Assembly (NCBI GenBank): GCA_026075535.2
Contig: AP026542.1
Location: forward strand, 6,510,001-6,574,000
Direction of reading: 5' to 3'
Length of the DNA: 64,000 nucleotides
DNA from: Tricholoma matsutake
Lineage: Eukaryota > Basidiomycota > Agaricomycetes > Agaricales > Tricholomataceae
The position numbers and the translations under genes are program-made. Each line of letters begins with the position of its first letter. The first letter of the stretch is position 1. Positions 54,715 through 64,000 of this stretch are shown here, piece by piece. A model generated the notes under the pieces. The model was not told where the DNA came from. It searched no databases and saw only the letters and a list, made by a program, of their open reading frames with translations.

Positions 54715-57212
54715 ATGTCTTCTCTCCGTATATATACCAGCCGCCTTGTATTTCGAGTAAACTCTGTACGCTTCTATGCTCAGCGCCCTCCTTCCAAACT
54801 TCCCCCTGCTCCCATCCGACATGACGAGAAAACCGCTTCCATAAATATCCCCATCAATCCCCCTGTTGGTGCTGGTAGTGGTCCTAATGTTGGAGCTACC
54901 AGCAGTTCGTTTGCCTTCACAAAGTCACCTCTACTAGATGCTGCCCTCACCACCATCGTTGGGCTGGGAATGGGTAAGTGATCCGTCAGTCCGTCCACTA
55001 CATTAGGATTCTATTTTATTGTCATCTAGTGTTTGCTGGAGGAGTTGCATATATCGCTTGGTACAAGAAAAGAGTACTGGATAAAGTAACAGCACTCTTA
55101 CGTCGTTCCTTGCAATTTCCGTTTACCCAATATCATAACAGATTGAAGAGGCTTTTGCAGGAGGATATGATCCCGCCCTTGAGCTCGCAACCCACCAAAC
55201 AAAATATCCACTCAGAGCGAACGAGGAAGACGAAGTGGAGTTTGGCGAGAAAGCTGTTTGGACCGAAAACCTAAGACGCAAAGAGCAGGATTCTGTCGAT
55301 TGTATCGTTCAAGGTCGAGAACCAGGGCACTACTTTGTCCTCCTCGGGTCAAAGGTTGGTTCTATGTACCTGCCCTCTTGGTACAATAGTATCAAGCACA
55401 TTCACGACAGGGTTCCGGGAAAGGCACGATGATATTGGACTCGATGAACGCATGCAAAGCGGAAGGTGTCTCGATCTGCGACGCTCATCCTAATCTAGAA
55501 GTTTTCAGACTTCGGCTAGGCAAAGCTCTCAATTACGAGTACAATGAGGACACTCAAACTGGCCTATTCCAACGTCGAGATCCACGAGAAGGTAGGTAGC
55601 TTCATTGCGTTTACTTCGATTGTTTACGTTACGCCAGGCGGTGCTGCCCTCGATATTGAAAGAGGTGATCTCCTCAGCTTTGGTATCTCCCCCAAATCTC
55701 ATTCCCAGTAGCCCTGAACAAACTTGAGAAAGTTGCACTCCGATCTGCTCGCCGGACGGGTCGTCCGCTGGTCTTAGTAATCAATAATGTGCATTTCTTC
55801 AAGAATGACGACGATGGCCGGAACCTGATCCTTCAGTTGCAACAACGAGCAGAAGTTTGGGCGGCTAGTGGTATTTATGTGTCTCCTGTTATCTTTTCCC
55901 CTCCCCTGAAAAATTTCTACGAGGCATCTTGACAGTTGTGTTTAGCTCGTGAGTAGCAGACATTTCGATACCATAGCGGTCTGACATCTGCGAAAGGGAT
56001 GACTTCTGGCCCTTCCATGTCATGCGTACGTTAGCTTGGCCTTTTATTTCTATCGCTATACGCTACTGACATATCCTTAGGTAAATCTGCGAGTCGCATG
56101 CAGGTGAGAAAACTGTTCCCTTGTTTGTGCCCGATCTTCTCAGACACCGTCTGCTAGGTGTTGTCAATCTACGATCTGGATACCCGTGAGGCCCACCAGG
56201 CAATTTCCAGTATACGGAAGAACACTAGGCGGTTTTCTCAAGATGATGTTAAAGAGGCTGTGTCCATCGTGGGGGGAAGGCTCTCATTCCTCAACAAGGT
56301 GCAATCCACGATTCATATTGTCGTTGCTTCGTAACCATGGTTACCTGTATGTTCTCAAGGTTGCAAAATCAAAAGATATGGTGCATACAGCAAAATATCT
56401 TCTATCCCTTGAAAAAGGATGGCTTTTAAGCCAAATAGGTAAGGGTGGATAGCTTTGCAATCATATATCACCAAGTACCTAAACTCTTATGCTAGGGCTC
56501 ATCCCAGATTGTGATGACGATGTCATGGACGAGGCACGTCATCCAAATTAGCGCTGCCCTTTCTCCACCCCTTACCTTGCTTTAGCAAAAATGGAGCTCT
56601 TGCACCTGGTTGTTACTACAGGAATTTGTCAAGTTACGTCAGGAACAAGAGAAAGCCCTTGAAGCGGCGAGAGCAGCTGGCGAAATAATAAATGACGAAA
56701 ACCTCCCACTACCCTCTATCCCATACGTAGGCACCCCTCTTTGTTAGCCACCGACGTCACTCACCTTGCTGCAGTGGAGGTGCCGTCAGATAATGACTCG
56801 TGCAGACTACCTTGAAGGTGGGTGTTTCTCTTACAACCTGAAATATTACATCTGATGGTGTGGCAGAACTTGACCATGCAAACATAGTCGCAATTGATGT
56901 GAGTCGTTTTTCACCAAGTATCAACCGTTCACAAATCTAACGGGAGAAAGGTTGATCACAACGTCCGCCCGGATTCCATGCTCATTCTCCATGCTGCCCA
57001 AGAGGTAGTGGAGCAGGAAGGTTTTGCTGAGATTCTGGACAACGTGCGTGATAGAATAGACGAAATTGAAAGTTTGCACAGGACCCGGGAGTTGACAGTA
57101 TGTAAACCTCCCTCCATTTATTTCCCAAAATTAATTTGCTGCACAGTTCAAAGATGTTGATCAAGGAGAGAGAATCAAATTGACAGTGGACAAAGGCGAT
57201 CGACTCATATGA
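54715..57212 (+). CDS. mitochondrial P-loop ATPase (RNA12/Yme2-type AAA, tentative)
   Basis: Seventeen exons from an ATG at 54715 join into one frame; several are tiny (27, 25, 29 and 23 nt at 55638, 55924, 55997 and 56081). The first 25 residues are Arg/Ser-rich with no acidic residue, a typical mitochondrial presequence, and FAGGVAYIAWYKKR near the end of exon 2 is a likely membrane helix. Walker A is GSKGSGKGT across exons 3-4, and Walker B is PLVLVINNVHFF. A sensor-like SSDDFWPF segment follows. The C-terminal third (DVMDEQKWSSCTWLLLQEFV, MTRADYLEELDHANIVAIDV) fits the winged-helix C-terminal domain of fungal AAA proteins. The closest family I can name is RNA12/Yme2, linked to mitochondrial nucleoid maintenance, but that is tentative. 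Confidence 0.8.
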
Positions 57213-57462
57213 TACCTTCTAGAAAGCCGTCTCAGAATACCATCTCTATATTATTACGCTTGCCACAACCACCAAACAGGTTTATTTGTTTCACCGCATC
57301 AACCACTGAAGAAACAGGGCCACTGAATGTACGTTAGTTACGTGAAGGAGATAGAGAGCAATGATGTCAGTGAAGGAAAGCTACTATATACATAAGTACC
57401 AGTGAATGATCATTTATGAAGAGGCTCCTGGAAAGTTCGCATCTGAAGGATGGGTGATAGTT
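57213..57462. other. convergent intergenic spacer
   Basis: Short 3' region between the ATPase and the Nab2-like gene; nothing else seen. Confidence 0.4.
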
Positions 57463-59672
57463 TTAGGTTGCAATTGCAACAGGGTTCGAGTCCTTCTTGC
57501 TTGCAGCGGCCTCAGCTTCCCGGACCGCCCTTTCTGCCTCCCCCTTCCTCTTTTCGATTTCTTTCATCTGCTGCTCCAGTTTTTCCTTTATCCCAGTCCC
57601 AAGCCCATTATTGAATTTGACACTCCGATGGGGACTTGGTCCACCCATTGAACCCGTTTCAGGTGGCTGGACGGTCACCATAGGGGAAGTGGTCGACAAT
57701 CCTCTATGGAAGGTCGTGGGCAGGACGCGGCCTTCAGGATGTTGGAACGAACATGAAGCACGCGTGCAGCCAGCTCCAAATCTGCACTGTTGTGCAAAGT
57801 GATTGTTTTGGCTGGAATTGCTTGATGATCGGGCAGGATGCATGAACGAACAACCCGGCCGCGTGCAAGCCGCACCAAAACGACAAGGAACAGGCGAGTG
57901 ATGGGAATTTGGGGTAGAGGCGACGGTTGGATTCACTGGTTGGTCATTCGCTAGAGTCATTTGAATTAGCGGTCGAAAGGAGAAAAACATGATAACAAAC
58001 CTTGAGGATTCAACACGGCAGGGCTGACATGAGATTTGATGCAATCCTTATCTTGGCAATCTTTGCCCTTCTCGCAGGGTTCGTTGCTGAGCACAACGCC
58101 ACTTTCTGCTGTCGCTACTGGGGAAGGATGGGCATACCGGCAATGCGCATTGGTACACTTGAGACCAAATTTACAGAGTGTTGGCGATTGAGGCCGTTCT
58201 GGAACAACAAAACCGGTACGTTGAAGTGGGGCGGAGGAAAATGAGGGGGTAACAGGGACTGCTGGAGTAGGTTCAGTAATAACGATAGGTGACGACTGAG
58301 GTGTGGCGGATATGTCTTTGTCTTTGGTAGTGGCAACATCAGGAGACTTCGCTCTCGCAGGCAGTGCAGAGGACCCTCCTCTTCCCCTACCCACTCCCCT
58401 ACCACCTCGAGCTCCACCTCTGCCCCGTCCACTGTTATTCAACCCGTTCCCATTGCCACCGACAGCTGAACCTTGAAATCCGTTGCTCATTCCTGCCCCT
58501 TGCATCATACCCATATCTCCTGGCATAACGCCCGGAAACCCGAACTGTCCTGCAGCACCATTCATCATACCCATCGAAGAAGCCATTTGCGCCATCATCG
58601 CCATCTGGTTCATCATCATCTCCTGCAACATCAGAGGATTTGCCATCCCAGCCATGGCGTTCATATCCATCCCACCTGCTCCACCCATAACGGGGAATCC
58701 ACCTGGCATCATCATGTTCTGATCTGGCGAGCTGTTCACGATATTGTCAATTCGGGACTGAATATCTTCGTGAGCAAAACCGTTCGGCGCATTGCCATTC
58801 CTCGATGGACCAGCTGGGCCACCTACGCGATCCAATAGGCTTCTTGTATTGGGATGAGGATTGGCACTGGAACTAGAACCCCCATCACGAAACATTGCTC
58901 GAGGACCTGTTGGGACATCCGTGCGTCTAGATTTATTTGGATGGCTAGGTGAGGGCGACCGGGCAGATGCCGACCGTTTCTGAGAAGACGCCGAAGAAGG
59001 GAAAGCTTGTGATAAAGCCTGCTGATACACGCCGTTACGCGGAGGGTTGACAGACCGACGCGAGTCATTTGATATATGCGGTGGTATGTCTCGGGGAAGC
59101 GCAGATTCGGTAGGAGGTTCGAGCGAAGAAGATTCTGGCTGTGAAGGGGTATCAGTTTCCGTGACTCCCTTAGCCGCCTCTGCAAATAGCCAGTCGGTGA
59201 AGGTGTGATCTGTGGCGCAAGTGAGTTATGAATAACGGGGTAAGGACAGACAGGTATACCGAAGTCCGATCCAATTACTGCATAGAATGTTCATCAGAGC
59301 AGTGTGTGTGTGAAGAAGCGGTTCACTCACGATCTTCCAGTTCACCAGTGATTTGAGCTGAAGGTCGAGTCAGTAAACAAATGTCATAGGAAATCGACTA
59401 CGTTTCGTCACCTGCAGTTTTATTGTTGATAACCATGATTGTTATGTATTCAGCCATGACAGGATCTGTGTAGGTTTCAATGAAAAGGTACTTTGCGAAG
59501 ATATGAAGAAGAAATATCTCACCAGCGTCTGGGCTGTATCCTCGTTTTGTAAGCTCATCCTGGATGGATTTCTTGGGAAGAAATGAGATATTAAGAGAAG
59601 GAGTATAAAGAACAGTAAGATTACCTGTAGAGCGACAGCACGCTCAGTGCCGATAGTAAGACCGAAGGACAT
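57463..59672 (-). CDS. NAB2: Nab2-like CCCH zinc-finger poly(A)-binding protein
   Basis: Seven exons on the minus strand: 59625-59672, 59523-59571, 59412-59465, 59331-59357, 59260-59277, 58001-59209, 57463-57950. Two are microexons of 27 and 18 nt. The N-terminal PWI-like fold is split over the first six (MSFGLTIGTERAVALQ, DELTKRGYSPDADPVMAEYI, TIMVINNKTAAQITGELEDL, IGSDFDHTFTDWLFAEAAKG). A long Met/Gly-rich then RGG-rich middle (NSGRGRGGARGGRGVGRGR) follows. Four C-x5-C-x4/5-C-x3-H fingers close the protein: CKFGLKCTNAHCRYAH, CEKGKDCQDKDCIKSH, CRFGAACTRPGCSFMH and CRFGAGCTRASCSFQH. Nab2 binds poly(A) and limits tail length and nuclear export of mRNA. The order of domains agrees with the yeast protein. 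Confidence 0.88.
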
Positions 59673-59700
59673 GTTTTCTGTCGTGGATTCCTTGTCGACA

Positions 59701-60059
59701 ATGGCGAGAAGAGGATTTCGTTCTCCGCCCCAACATTTGTTTGCTTACATGGGCTATAACAAACCTATCCAAATACATGTATCATCAGAGGCCTACTCGA
59801 CCACATTTTCCCACCGAATCAAATGGGTAAGTACCTACTTAGCGGCAAGACAGTCGAAAGTTACATAAATGGTTTGAAGACTATTCTCCGACTCTTTGTG
59901 ACCTCCAACAAGCTTTATAACTATTGGACTAATTTTATTCTAAGCTCTATCTTCATTCCCGCCGTGAGCGTGTCATGCATTGCCAATCCAGGGCTTCAAT
60001 TCCACCTTCAAGATGCTCTAGACGGAAACGAGTTGAAGGTTCTCAATCAGACGTTCTGA
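59701..60059 (+). CDS. small hypothetical protein, divergent from NAB2
   Basis: From an ATG at 59701 the frame reads SPPQHLFAYMGYNKPIQIHV and AYSTTFSHRIKW, then meets a GTAAGT. A 53-nt intron (59826-59878) would join it to 59879-60059, which continues TILRLFVTSNKLYNYWTNFI and ends DGNELKVLNQTF, for about 100 residues. A shorter 34-nt intron would give a different 60-residue ending and is less likely. I recognise no family. The first ATG is only 28 bp from the NAB2 start on the other strand, so the true start may be the later ATG at about 59749 or the transcripts must overlap. Confidence 0.4.
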
Positions 60060-60528
60060 TGACACGAGTAAAGTGCTTCGCTGCTTCAGTCGATCTTTTG
60101 TACATGTGGCCACCTGCAACTCATTAGCAGCTCCGAGGCTTGACACGTTCAAGGGACACAAATCTTTGTATACTTCAAAGCGCCGGCGCAGTGGCACCAC
60201 GTTTTGACTCGGGGAAACGCTGACATAAGTATTTGGTAATTTGTCCTCCAAAGTTGATTTTTACCCAAGTCATGCTGTTGAACAATGCTAAAGTGTAATG
60301 GTCCATGCAGAGATCGATTTAAATGATTGTAAAAATGGGTGTATGAAATGTCTCCATAAAAATACAGGTCACCAGGGCCCAAATAAGTAAAGCTTAGTTG
60401 TGGATCAGGGTATTGGCAGTGAGGTCCATGATTGCTGAATTGTACATTGAGGTTGGTAATTGCATGCTCAGAAATGATGGGAATGAAGGATGGAGACAGA
60501 ACAAGCCAAGCGTCACGCCAGTGAGCCT
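60060..60528. other. intergenic, 3' side of cyclin gene
   Basis: A long minus-strand frame (60149-60754) runs through here but has no motif and overlaps the cyclin in another frame. I regard this stretch as 3' untranslated sequence of the cyclin gene. Confidence 0.4.
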
Positions 60529-61572
60529 CTACCAGAGGGAAGGGATAGCGAAAGCAAACATTTTGCTTTTTAGCGGGTGGACCTGTGGCATCACCTCCGA
60601 AATTGAGAAATTCGGAGACAAGTCGTATCCGCGTATCTTGGAGTTGAAGTCGACAATGCCAAGAGGCGTGGCCGGGGATGCGGAGGAAGCCGGGGACGTC
60701 GTGGTTGAGTAACTTGGTGAAGGAGTGTCTGGTGAGCCAGGAGTGCTTCCCCAAGAAGATACTGAATTCGGTGTCGATGCTACTGACGAGTGTGGCTTTG
60801 TAGGAGTCGGATTCCGTTGTTGGCCGAACATGGGTATTGGACTGGTAGTAGAGTGGGGTTGAGGGACAGGAGTAGAAGACGTAGAGGCAGCGACCTTGGC
60901 GGCACGTTTTGACACCAGCGAAAGCGGATACGACGGGTAAGGACCTTCAGAGGAGGAGAAGTCCCGAGTCACCATAATCTCGAAATTCGACAGTATCGGG
61001 TCATCTACCGTCAACTCCCATTCCAGGTAACTACACATCTCCCTCTCCATCTGATTCACTTCCCGAAGTGAAAACATGCCTTGTGCGACAATACTCCAAG
61101 ATTTGTTCGAGTAAGTGTCGTCACAAATGACCTTGGAGGCAATCATGAACGCGGATATAAATAATCTATGTCCGGAAGAGCCGCGAGCTGTGGGAAACCT
61201 TGCTTTGAGGCGCTGGAGCAAAACCAGTGCTGCGATGGTAACGGATGAGTGTAGTTTCGTACGATGTAACGCATAGGCGATGAAATAGGGAAGCCTTGCG
61301 TGCGAATGGTTTGCCGTTGGAGGTAATTCGGGACATGCGAACAAATGGGTGATAAAACGGGCACTCATACGAGCGATAGATTCATGGCCGTAGAAGGGAT
61401 CAGATTTTGAAGTCTGTGTCTGTGGATTAAAAAAAAAAAAAGAATTGTATTTTGTTTAAAAATTTTTTTAAATGAAAAGGAAAATGAAATTTACGGGAGG
61501 GACGTTATAGCGAGGAGGAATATTATTTCTGGGAGGGATAGGTTTTCTGGGAAGATCTTGGTGGGTGGCCAT
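60529..61572 (-). CDS. Pcl/Pho80-type cyclin
   Basis: Two exons on the minus strand: 61495-61572 and 60529-61419, giving about 320 residues. The short first exon is Pro-rich (LPRKPIPPRNNIPPRYNVPP). The cyclin box starts near residue 45 with MSARFITHLFACPELPP and includes LPYFIAYALHRTKLHSSVTI, RLKARFPTARGSSGHRLFIS, MIASKVICDDTYSNKSW and QMEREMCSYLEWELTVDD. The Lys of ASKV and the Glu of MEREMCSYLEW, which contact the kinase in cyclins, are present. The C terminus is Ser/Thr/Pro-rich with several SP/TP sites. Pcl cyclins activate Pho85-like kinases in G1 progression and nutrient signalling; the specific partner is unknown. Confidence 0.87.
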
Positions 61573-62238
61573 AAGCAACTAAGAGGAAGGAAGGTTAGAA
61601 GGGATAGCGCAGTTATAGAGGAAACATTTGTCGGAGCCCCACGAGTTGTCCACGAACGAAAAGAATATCATAAGTCGTACGGCAAAAAAACTTTTTGTCT
61701 CATTCCCCTTTTGCTCCTTTTGTTTTATTCACAGAAATGAACTCACCTGCTAAGCGCGCGAACAAATAGTTTAGATCTAAGTTACAAGCCTGTCCTTTCC
61801 ATACCAACCCCCTTTTTATATTTCAACAAGATGCGATGCGGTCCACACGATCGCGACTGTTCTCTACCGCCGTTGCACAGCATCGGGTTACACTGTCACC
61901 GCCTTATGTAGTGGCTCTTTGTTTGCTACTAATACCCCTATTGTCACTCTATAGTGCATTGCATCTCCGTTAGTTGCGTTGTTGCACCTTTTGCAGCCTT
62001 TTGCAGCCTTTTGCAAACCATCGTTTCCATGATCCGAGTTCTCAGGCGTTCGGATTCTTCGGAATCAATCATCCCGTCAACCCCTTCTGCCGGACTGAAC
62101 GACCCTCACATGTACATTCCCCATGCCATCTCTTGGTAGTGTTAAGCAGCCGAAGCTTGGCCGCAGCTGAGGCCGACACACTGCTCGCTTACATTGCCGT
62201 AACCTATTTTAGTAGCTTAGCCTGACCCATAAACGGCC
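61573..62238. other. cyclin upstream region
   Basis: 5' flank of the cyclin gene. It holds three tandem copies of TTTTGCAGCC-like words at about 61989-62018. No gene is supported. Confidence 0.4.
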
Positions 62239-63140
62239 CTAATTCTCCATCAAGTTCCTATAAAATACCCACGCATCCACATACTCCTCTCCCTTCCCAT
62301 CCTTCCGCTTTAATCGACCAGCACGAGGGATCAGCCCAGCTTTTGAAAAATTGAGTCTTTCCCAAAGTCTGTCAAAATACATGTACATGTGAACAAACTT
62401 ATTGTCAGCACGGAGAATTGAGACCACTGTGGCAGAAACAGACTTTATAGATGCGATGTTGTTGACGTACACGAGATTGAAGACACTGGCTTGATATCCT
62501 AGCTTCCGCGCATAATAGACATATGATTTCGCCAGCAGAGAGCCATAACCCGCACCACGGTGGTTAGGCGGAACGACAAACCCTGCGTTACATATCTGCA
62601 GCAAACCATACAGTTGTCTTTTAAATACTTTTCAGCTGGAATCTACTTACATGCGACGAGCGTCCGGGGTAGTTGGGCTTGATCTGCCATTTCACAAAAC
62701 TTAGCGTCAGGAGCCATCCCATCCATAGCAACCTGGATGGCAGTACCCACATAATAGAAACCAGCGACGCACTGATCCCAAGGCCGTCCTGCCCGCGCCA
62801 TATCGATATCAAGCTCAATCTCTGCCTCTGCCCTATCTGCCCGCGGACTTCCACCGATGATTCCCACGATAACATCAGCGGCGAAGAAATAGCTTTCGAA
62901 ACTTGACTGATTTATATCTCCTTCTTGTGGGTACGTCAACCCGCTGTCCACTTCGTCTGCAAACACAACAGTCAAGTGTTCTAACAATCCTGTCAGCCGA
63001 TGGGCGCTGGATCGTGTCAAATGGTGAGTCGTCACATAATCACGGTTTGGTGAGTCAGGTGGAGTAGAGATGAGTCGCCACAATTTGCAAGGAAGGGTGT
63101 CTAAAAGCTCGGGACGCTCGATACTACCGTACGCAGACAT
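62239..63140 (-). CDS. GNAT-family N-acetyltransferase
   Basis: Four exons on the minus strand: 62751-63140, 62651-62683 (33 nt), 62444-62595, 62239-62368, about 235 residues. The C-terminal GNAT fold is clear: AGFYYIKPNYPGRSSHICNA then GFVVPPNHRGAGYGSLLAKS, with the acetyl-CoA loop motif Q/R-x-x-G-x-G/A as HRGAGYG. Then come FNLVYVNNIASIKLWERLNF and AGLIPRAGRLKRKDG, ending VDAWVFYRNLMEN. This pattern fits a fungal family of cytosolic acetyltransferases of unknown or small-molecule substrate. The start ATG at 63140 gives a complete N-terminal half, but an upstream exon cannot be excluded. Confidence 0.85.
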
Positions 63141-63583
63141 ATCCGTTGGAACGTCCAGATGTTATCTGGTCGGAGTCTGACTGAGATCGATATCTCATAA
63201 GCAGGAGGGGGCCGCCTGATTATCAGATCTGGCTTTGCAACCAGTCCGGTTGCATTCAAGCCGCGAAATACTTGCAGCATCGCCATACATATGTCACGCC
63301 GGGCCAAACGACATAGATCTGTGAGAGAAAGAAAGCTGGGAAGACGAATCACGAGGGAGACAATCATGAAACACGTACGTGCAGGATTCAAGATATGATG
63401 CTGACCATGTCAACTAAGATAGACGTACATATAGCACCGAGAACTGTTGAACAACAGAGCAAAAATATTGTTAACAACCTGAAACGGTAATAAATTCTCG
63501 TACAATTTGAATTCCATGCTATGAGGGAAAAATGACACAAAATGAGATTCAACGAGGAAATGATTGCGTTACGGCGAGTCCTC
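63141..63583. other. intergenic, GNAT upstream region
   Basis: The stretch 63170-63390 on the minus strand reads protein-like (RPPPAYEISISVRLRPDNIW) and might be an extra 5' exon of the GNAT gene, but no ATG and splice pair could be settled. Confidence 0.35.
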
Positions 63584-64000
63584 TCAGAATGTCTCGACTC
63601 CCAACTGGCGCCGCTCTTCGTCAAGGAACAGGCGAAGTCCCTTGCCCTGCCAGCGCTGCACATCTCCAAAAAACACATAGCCAGGTATATAGCGATCTAT
63701 GAATCTGCGTTGTTCAAGTAAATGGTACAAAGCCAACAATCGATACTTACAGTTTGACAGCTTCGTCCGACATTCCTCGACCTCCATTGGACGCTTTCAT
63801 GGAATGCTCTTGTTCCAAGCGCCATCTGTAAATGATAGAGTACTGGGAAGGGTATGTTTCAACAGTCTTGGGGCTGAGCTGTAGACAGTTAGTGTTATTG
63901 CGTTTGTATCTAATCTCAACTGACCTGGATGAAAACATCGAAAAACGGCCAAAGGCGTTGTTCATATTCTTTCAGGGTTTCATTGACAAGGTTGATATCA
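63584..64000 (-). CDS. D-glycerate 3-kinase / Tda10-like P-loop kinase, C-terminal part
   Basis: Three exons are visible on the minus strand: 63925 to the window edge, 63751-63878, and 63584-63704 with the stop TGA at 63584. They read LVNETLKEYEQRLWPFFDVF, YSIIYRWRLEQEHSMKASNG, GRGMSDEAVKL and FIDRYIPGYVFFGDVQRWQG, then LRLFLDEERRQLGVETF. This is the C-terminal signature of the GLYK/Tda10 family of ATP-dependent kinases, in which the WRLEQEH and RYxPxY segments are conserved. The P-loop lies beyond the window, so only the C-terminal portion can be judged. Confidence 0.75.

Noticed and set aside
60149..60754. 201-codon minus-strand frame overlapping the cyclin end
   Set aside because: It overlaps the well-supported cyclin coding sequence in a different frame and has no domain signature.

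Overview
The window is nuclear DNA of a filamentous basidiomycete, most likely an Agaricomycete. Host genes are split by many 44-75 nt GT-AG introns. The gene set (Tim22, a CSC1/DUF221 channel, arrestin, Nab2-type CCCH protein, Pcl-type cyclin, an ATF6-like bZIP, Dal5-like MFS transporter, D-glycerate kinase-like protein) is fungal. Gypsy chromoviruses, Copia elements and a Plavaka-like transposase remnant are typical of this group. All identifications rest on reading motifs by eye; no database search was possible.

Region 1-19.4 kb is almost entirely mobile DNA. It begins with a 1-kb dispersed repeat carrying a 367-bp foldback element. Next come a gypsy fragment and a 2.77-kb foldback hairpin whose right arm holds two further insertions. 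A Plavaka-like transposase remnant follows. Two apparently complete retrotransposons then occur: a 6.05-kb chromodomain gypsy element on the minus strand (7173-13219, TSD CCTTC) and a 5.74-kb Copia element on the plus strand (13629-19366, TSD GAAGT). Each has LTRs that differ by a single base, so both inserted recently.

Region 20.5-29 kb is a host island: a 16-exon MFS transporter, a doubtful small minus-strand frame, a bZIP factor, an F-box-like protein and a secreted GPI-type cupredoxin.

Region 29.7-43.3 kb is a second transposon nest: a 1.57-kb TIR element, a gypsy scrap, and a Copia element (Copia-2) whose gag is split by a solo LTR (TSD TTTAT) and whose pol is split by a 6.27-kb gypsy element (Gypsy-2, TSD AATCC/AATTC). 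Every in-frame stop in the Gypsy-2 gag-pol frame is TGA, mostly where an arginine is expected, which fits CpG-to-TpG decay. The nest ends in an LTR-like repeat that is an inverted copy of the one at the left edge.

Region 44-64 kb is a compact, intron-rich host block: arrestin with a PPTY motif, Tim22, CSC1-like channel, two head-to-head SAP-like/coiled-coil genes sharing a 241-bp promoter, a mitochondrial P-loop ATPase, a Nab2-like RNA-binding protein, a small hypothetical gene, a Pcl-type cyclin, a GNAT acetyltransferase and the 3' end of a D-glycerate 3-kinase/Tda10-like gene. The genes are functionally unrelated; the shared layout is divergent pairs with very short promoters. The most novel candidates are the SAP-like divergent pair and the foldback elements with TA target sites and TAGTGTT ends.
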